The position numbers and the translations under genes were made by a program. Below are positions 60,266-64,000 of a DNA stretch of 64,000 nucleotides, in pieces. The notes below the pieces were generated by a model. It had not been told where the DNA came from and searched no databases. It worked only from the letters and a program-made list of their open reading frames with translations. The stretch lies in the NCBI RefSeq assembly GCF_011682065.1, contig NZ_VUYU01000013.1, forward strand, positions 1 to 64,000, in the 5' to 3' direction. How positions within the stretch are numbered: position 1 is the first letter of the stretch; every line of letters starts with the position of its first letter. This stretch comes from Massilia rubra. Lineage in GTDB: Bacteria; Pseudomonadota; Gammaproteobacteria; Burkholderiales; Burkholderiaceae_D.

Positions 60266-63200
60266 ATGCAACTAAGAACTAAATTACTAGCGGGTGCAAG
60301 CCTGGTGGGCCTGGCTGTCGCCGCGCTCGTCGCGGTGAACGCGGCCGACCGGTTTGAGCCGACGCAGCAGCCGGTCGGTTACATCGGTCGCCCAACGCCG
60401 TCGAACATCGATGTCTCGAACGGCACCGAAAAGATGTTTTCGATCGACTATAATTCCTTCGATTGGAGCGGCAATCTGCACGCTTACCCGATCACCAAAA
60501 CCGGTTCCATCGGCACCGTCGATTCCTGGACCGGCGGCGCCGGCACCAAGATCCGTGCCCAGAGCGCGACACAGCGCATCATCGTCACCCGTAACGACGC
60601 CAGCGGCGCGGCCGGCATCCCGTTCCGCTGGGCCAGTCTGGCCAAGGGCGACACCGGACACCGCGCGCTGCTCGACAAGCCTGCCATGGATGCGACCAGT
60701 TCGGACATCCTCGACTATGTGCGCGGCGATTCGGCCAAGGAGATCAAGAACGGCGGCACCCTGCGTACGCGTTACAGCGGCTTGGGCGACATCATCCACT
60801 CGACCCCGGTTTACCATGACGACGGCACGAATAAAACCGTGTTTGTTGGCGCCAACGATGGAATGTTGCACGCAATCAACGCGGCCGACGGCACCGAGCG
60901 TTTCGCCTATATTCCCGGCGCAGTCATGGGCGAGCTGGCGAAGCTGGCGAGTAAAGACTATACCCACCGCTATTACGTCGATGGCGGCATTGCCTTGCGC
61001 ACCATGGACAAGCAGACGATTCTGGTCGGCGCGCTGGGCGGGGGCGGCAAAGCCCTGTTCGCGCTCGATGTGACCAGCATGCCCACGGATGAGGCCTCTG
61101 CCGCGTCGAAGGTCATGTGGGAAGTAAACAACCAGAAAGCCGGTTTCGAGGACCTGGGCTACACCTACAGTGCCCCGGTCCTGGCCAGGGTCAAGCCCAA
61201 CGCCACCGACGCCGCCATCCCGGTGGTGGTGGTCGGCAATGGCTACAACAGCGACCATCCGAGCGCCACCGGTCATGCCGTTCTCTACGTGATGAACGCC
61301 AAGACCGGTGCCATTATCCGCACGATCGACACTGGCGTGGGCGCCAAGGCGACTCCGAACGGCCTGTCCTCGCCTTCCGTGCGCGACACCGATAACGACG
61401 GTTACAGCGACACCGCGTTTGCCGGCGATATCGAAGGCAATATGTGGAAGTTCGACCTGGTCAACGGCGGTACGCCGAAGAAACTGCATGCGGGAGGCAC
61501 CGCCGCGCGCGCCATCACCATGGCGCCGGCCCTGGCGGCCCATCCGGCTGGCGGCACGATGGTACTGTTCGTCACCGGGCGCCTCCTGACGCCGACCGAT
61601 ATGGTCTTGAGCCCGGCCGATACGACCAATCCGCACTATGCGTATGGCGTGTGGGACCTTGCCGACGTCACCAAGGCAAGCTACGTCGAGCAGACCTTGA
61701 GCGAGTTGGAGTATCAGCCGACGGGTGCGAAATTGCGGGTTCGCAGCGTGACCAATAAACCATTGAACTACTCGAATGATGTCAACAAGGGCTGGCAAGT
61801 CGCCTTGCCCCCGGGCGAACGCGTGGTGGGCAATGGCGCCTACGTGAACGGCAATGTGTTCCAGTTCTTCAGCACCAACCCGACCGTCACGCCGACTATC
61901 AAACCGCCGGGCGAGAACTGGTGGATGCAATTGAACTACCTGACCGGTGGCGACACCCGCGCGGTGGTATTCGACTTGAACGACGACCGCAAATTTACCG
62001 CCGACGACCTGATCGATGTGACCGTGGGGACCACCACCACCACCATGTACCCGGTCGGACGCCACATGGGCGGCGGCGTGCGTTCGCAACTGGTTGGCGT
62101 AGCGGCCGGCGGCGTTGACGTATTCCAGGCAAGTTTCGACCGCAATGGCGCGGCCACGCCACCGATCATTACCGAAGTCGATCCGATCGTCATGAAGGGT
62201 GAGCGCGGCGTGTCCGGCGGCCACTTCGATACCGACTTTTTCTGCTACACCCTGTGCGGCGGCGCCCAGAGCAACGATAAAGGTACGGCGCAGTACGGCT
62301 ATCTGAAAGTCGCTGGCGGTTACTACGGCTTAGGTCGCGCCTCCGACACGGCGTCGGTGGGTGCCAAGCTCAATTACATTCACGTGCATGAATACGATGA
62401 TATCTACGATGTCACCGGCATCAGCATGATCAATCCGAGCCAGGATCTGCAGCGTCTGCACAAGGCGTTCAGCGCCACCAGCACGAGCACCACGTACTCG
62501 GTCGATACGCCAGGTTATAAGGCGACGAAGACGTATCCGTCCAGCGCCATAGTGACGGCCGGCCCGACCAAAACCGAGACCCTGGTGAACTCCGACAATC
62601 AGAAAAACCAGATCAGTTACAACGCCGATACGGCCTACGAGTATGTGTCGGGACCGGTACCGGCTCTGGTTGGCGGTAAGTTTGCCATGGTGACGACGAG
62701 AAAATACACATCGACCGTGGTGTTGAACAACTACAGCTTCGCGCCTTCCGGCAACAGCAAGTATCCGTACAAACAAACCCGCGAGAGGATCGAGAAATCG
62801 TGGGACACCGTCGTAACGGAGAACGTGTTCGCGGAGAACAAGGAGTTCAAGTTGTTGATGGCAAACCAGGAAAATTCGCCGGCAATCAACTTCAATGTCC
62901 TCGGTGCGCTGGTGGCGGGCAAGCAGGCGGAGTATAACGGCAGGGTCACCGGATTCCAGACTGAGGACAATTTGAAAGTGTCTGAAATGACGAAATATTC
63001 GATGGCGACCGTGAAAGAGATGATGTGGTCGATGCCCTTGAATGCGTTTAACGTCAAGGAATGGGTGCCGGGTCCGGTCCGTACCGGCGTCCATCCGATG
63101 AGTCCAGTCTGCGCCGGTATCAGCGTGGCTGAGCCGCGCGAGGGCAAGGATAAGTCCTGGCGCAATGGCGCGCTGACGCTGCAAGTGGTCTCGGCCAACA

Positions 63201-63805
63201 TTACCCAGGACGACATCCAGATGAATGTGCCTGGCCAGCCGGCGCTCGGCTACCGCCTCAAGTCAACCAGCTACGGCGAAAGCAAAGGCAAGCTGATTGC
63301 GGAGTACCTGATCTATTGGCACCATCCAATCGTTACCTGCATGACCGATGCCGGCTTTACGATGGCGCCGGAAAAGACCGACAAAATCGTGGGCGCCGTC
63401 GCCGTGGCCGCCAGTCCGGCGCAGGGCTCGAAAGATCCGCACGGTGTATTCGTTCCAGGCACCGGTGAAACACCGTCGACGATTCCACCGCCTCCGGAGA
63501 ATACCGTGATCAAGAACGACAACGGCAGCATCACCACGATCGTCTGGCGGCATGAGGCGTCGGGGCCGGATGGCGGCTACATCCGCACGGGCACGCAGAC
63601 GATTTCGTGGCCGAATGGCGGTCCTGGCACGGGAAGCGGTGGCGAGGCGCCTGGCGCGTCGGACGGTGGTGGCATCCTGGTCGGTGGCGAGCAGGTCCCG
63701 CCTGCCAAAGCATGCAAGGACGATTGCGAGCAGGTCGATAAAGATGGCGGCAATGCACAGTCGCCCAACATTGGCCGCATCAACTGGCGGGAGCTGCAGC
63801 GATGA
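60266..63805 (+). CDS. pilY1: PilY1-family pilus tip adhesin/assembly protein
   Basis: An 1179-residue exported protein. A signal helix (about residues 8-27) is followed by N-terminal 'PTPSNIDVSNGTEKMF', then the conserved PilY1 beta-propeller, here N-terminal rather than C-terminal: 'LGDIIHSTPVYHDD', 'TVFVGANDGMLHAINAADGTE', 'GDPVLGVGGKALFALDV'-like 'LVGALGGGGKALFALDVT', and the calcium loop in 'VRDTDNDGYSDTAFAGDIEG' (about residue 374). No von Willebrand A domain. A poorly conserved region of about 550 residues follows, unlike P. aeruginosa PilY1, where the propeller is C-terminal. Probably a pilus-tip component. Confidence 0.88.
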   Translation: MQLRTKLLAGASLVGLAVAALVAVNAADRFEPTQQPVGYIGRPTPSNIDVSNGTEKMFSIDYNSFDWSGNLHAYPITKTGSIGTVDSWTGGAGTKIRAQSATQRIIVTRNDASGAAGIPFRWASLAKGDTGHRALLDKPAMDATSSDILDYVRGDSAKEIKNGGTLRTRYSGLGDIIHSTPVYHDDGTNKTVFVGANDGMLHAINAADGTERFAYIPGAVMGELAKLASKDYTHRYYVDGGIALRTMDKQTILVGALGGGGKALFALDVTSMPTDEASAASKVMWEVNNQKAGFEDLGYTYSAPVLARVKPNATDAAIPVVVVGNGYNSDHPSATGHAVLYVMNAKTGAIIRTIDTGVGAKATPNGLSSPSVRDTDNDGYSDTAFAGDIEGNMWKFDLVNGGTPKKLHAGGTAARAITMAPALAAHPAGGTMVLFVTGRLLTPTDMVLSPADTTNPHYAYGVWDLADVTKASYVEQTLSELEYQPTGAKLRVRSVTNKPLNYSNDVNKGWQVALPPGERVVGNGAYVNGNVFQFFSTNPTVTPTIKPPGENWWMQLNYLTGGDTRAVVFDLNDDRKFTADDLIDVTVGTTTTTMYPVGRHMGGGVRSQLVGVAAGGVDVFQASFDRNGAATPPIITEVDPIVMKGERGVSGGHFDTDFFCYTLCGGAQSNDKGTAQYGYLKVAGGYYGLGRASDTASVGAKLNYIHVHEYDDIYDVTGISMINPSQDLQRLHKAFSATSTSTTYSVDTPGYKATKTYPSSAIVTAGPTKTETLVNSDNQKNQISYNADTAYEYVSGPVPALVGGKFAMVTTRKYTSTVVLNNYSFAPSGNSKYPYKQTRERIEKSWDTVVTENVFAENKEFKLLMANQENSPAINFNVLGALVAGKQAEYNGRVTGFQTEDNLKVSEMTKYSMATVKEMMWSMPLNAFNVKEWVPGPVRTGVHPMSPVCAGISVAEPREGKDKSWRNGALTLQVVSANITQDDIQMNVPGQPALGYRLKSTSYGESKGKLIAEYLIYWHHPIVTCMTDAGFTMAPEKTDKIVGAVAVAASPAQGSKDPHGVFVPGTGETPSTIPPPPENTVIKNDNGSITTIVWRHEASGPDGGYIRTGTQTISWPNGGPGTGSGGEAPGASDGGGILVGGEQVPPAKACKDDCEQVDKDGGNAQSPNIGRINWRELQR

Positions 63806-64000
63806 TGGCAACAGCACGCATGATGCCGGGGCGTCGCCGCTCCGGCGGCTTCACCCTGATCGAGTTGATCGTGGCGTGCGCCGTGGTGGGCATCTTGTCC
63901 GCCATTGCGTACCCGTCATATACCCAGTACGTGTATTCCTCGCACAGGTCGACCGCCAAGGCCATCCTGAGCGAGCAAGCGCAGTTCATGGAGCGCTACT
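63802..64000 (+). CDS. pilE: PilE-like type IV minor pilin (partial, cut by right edge)
   Basis: The first 66 codons are present. The leader ends with 'SGGFTLIELIVACAVVGILSAIAYPSY', with G|FTLIE cleavage and +5 Glu, then a PilE-type helix 'TQYVYSSHRSTAKAILSEQA'. ATG 63802 overlaps the PilY1 stop (ATGA). Last gene of the fimU-pilVWXY1-pilE order. The 3' part is outside the window. Confidence 0.92.
   Translation, partial: MMATARMMPGRRRSGGFTLIELIVACAVVGILSAIAYPSYTQYVYSSHRSTAKAILSEQAQFMERY

Overview
The window is a GC-rich chromosomal segment of a betaproteobacterium, most likely Burkholderiales / Oxalobacteraceae (Massilia, Duganella or Janthinobacterium type). The pointers are the gene order thrS-infC-rpmI-rplT-pheS-pheT-ihfA-merR, a RelA with a degenerate hydrolase half, a fimU-pilVWXY1-pilE type IV pilus assembly operon, and coding density and codon bias throughout. 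No prophage, integrase, transposase, rRNA or CRISPR array was found.

Layout. 0-6.3 kb: small exported proteins, a SIMPL-domain protein facing a TonB-C protein across a paired-operator promoter region, DctA, a small tyrosine phosphatase and 3-hydroxybutyrate dehydrogenase. 6.3-12.9 kb: an alpha/beta hydrolase, RidA, RelA, then an MlaE/MlaD/lipoprotein set with no ATPase gene. 12.9-22.2 kb: membrane and lipoproteins, VOC protein, DUF1349 protein behind a LacI-like operator, MerR regulator with a flavodoxin-fold reductase, an SPFH protein with a repeated N-terminal half, and exonuclease III. 22.4-29.4 kb: a sensor kinase with a frameshifted response regulator, followed by a 1541-residue glycine/asparagine-rich RTX-like protein.

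29.5-35.1 kb: a tightly overlapping operon of the five families known only by Salmonella locus names (STM4015 leucine-rich protein, STM4014 ATP-grasp, STM4013 phosphatase-fold hydrolase, STM4012 and STM4011 radical SAM enzymes), plus a sixth, frameshifted small gene behind it. This is the best candidate for an undescribed biochemical system. 35.2-43.7 kb: carboxylesterase, a Fur-box-controlled TonB-dependent receptor with a PepSY protein, a thioredoxin-reductase-like flavoprotein and a CDF metal exporter.

43.8-51.9 kb: translation block. A strong promoter drives a tRNA-Val, then a threonine-rich 15-residue leader peptide, a hairpin and a terminator before thrS, which looks like a transcription attenuator. 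infC starts with ATA; ihfA may start with ATT. A 159-nt imperfect palindrome follows merR. 52.2-57.7 kb: a NarL-type regulator and CHASE3-type kinase, a Crp/Fnr regulator read antisense into the kinase end, and an OmpR/EnvZ-type pair. 57.7-64 kb: minor pilins, PilY1 and the start of a PilE-like pilin cut by the window edge, behind a promoter with a tandem TTGTCAG site.

The two-component pairs, the pilus operon and the RTX-like protein suggest a surface-associated lifestyle. The receptor/PepSY pair handles iron, and hbdH and DctA point to polyhydroxybutyrate and dicarboxylate use.
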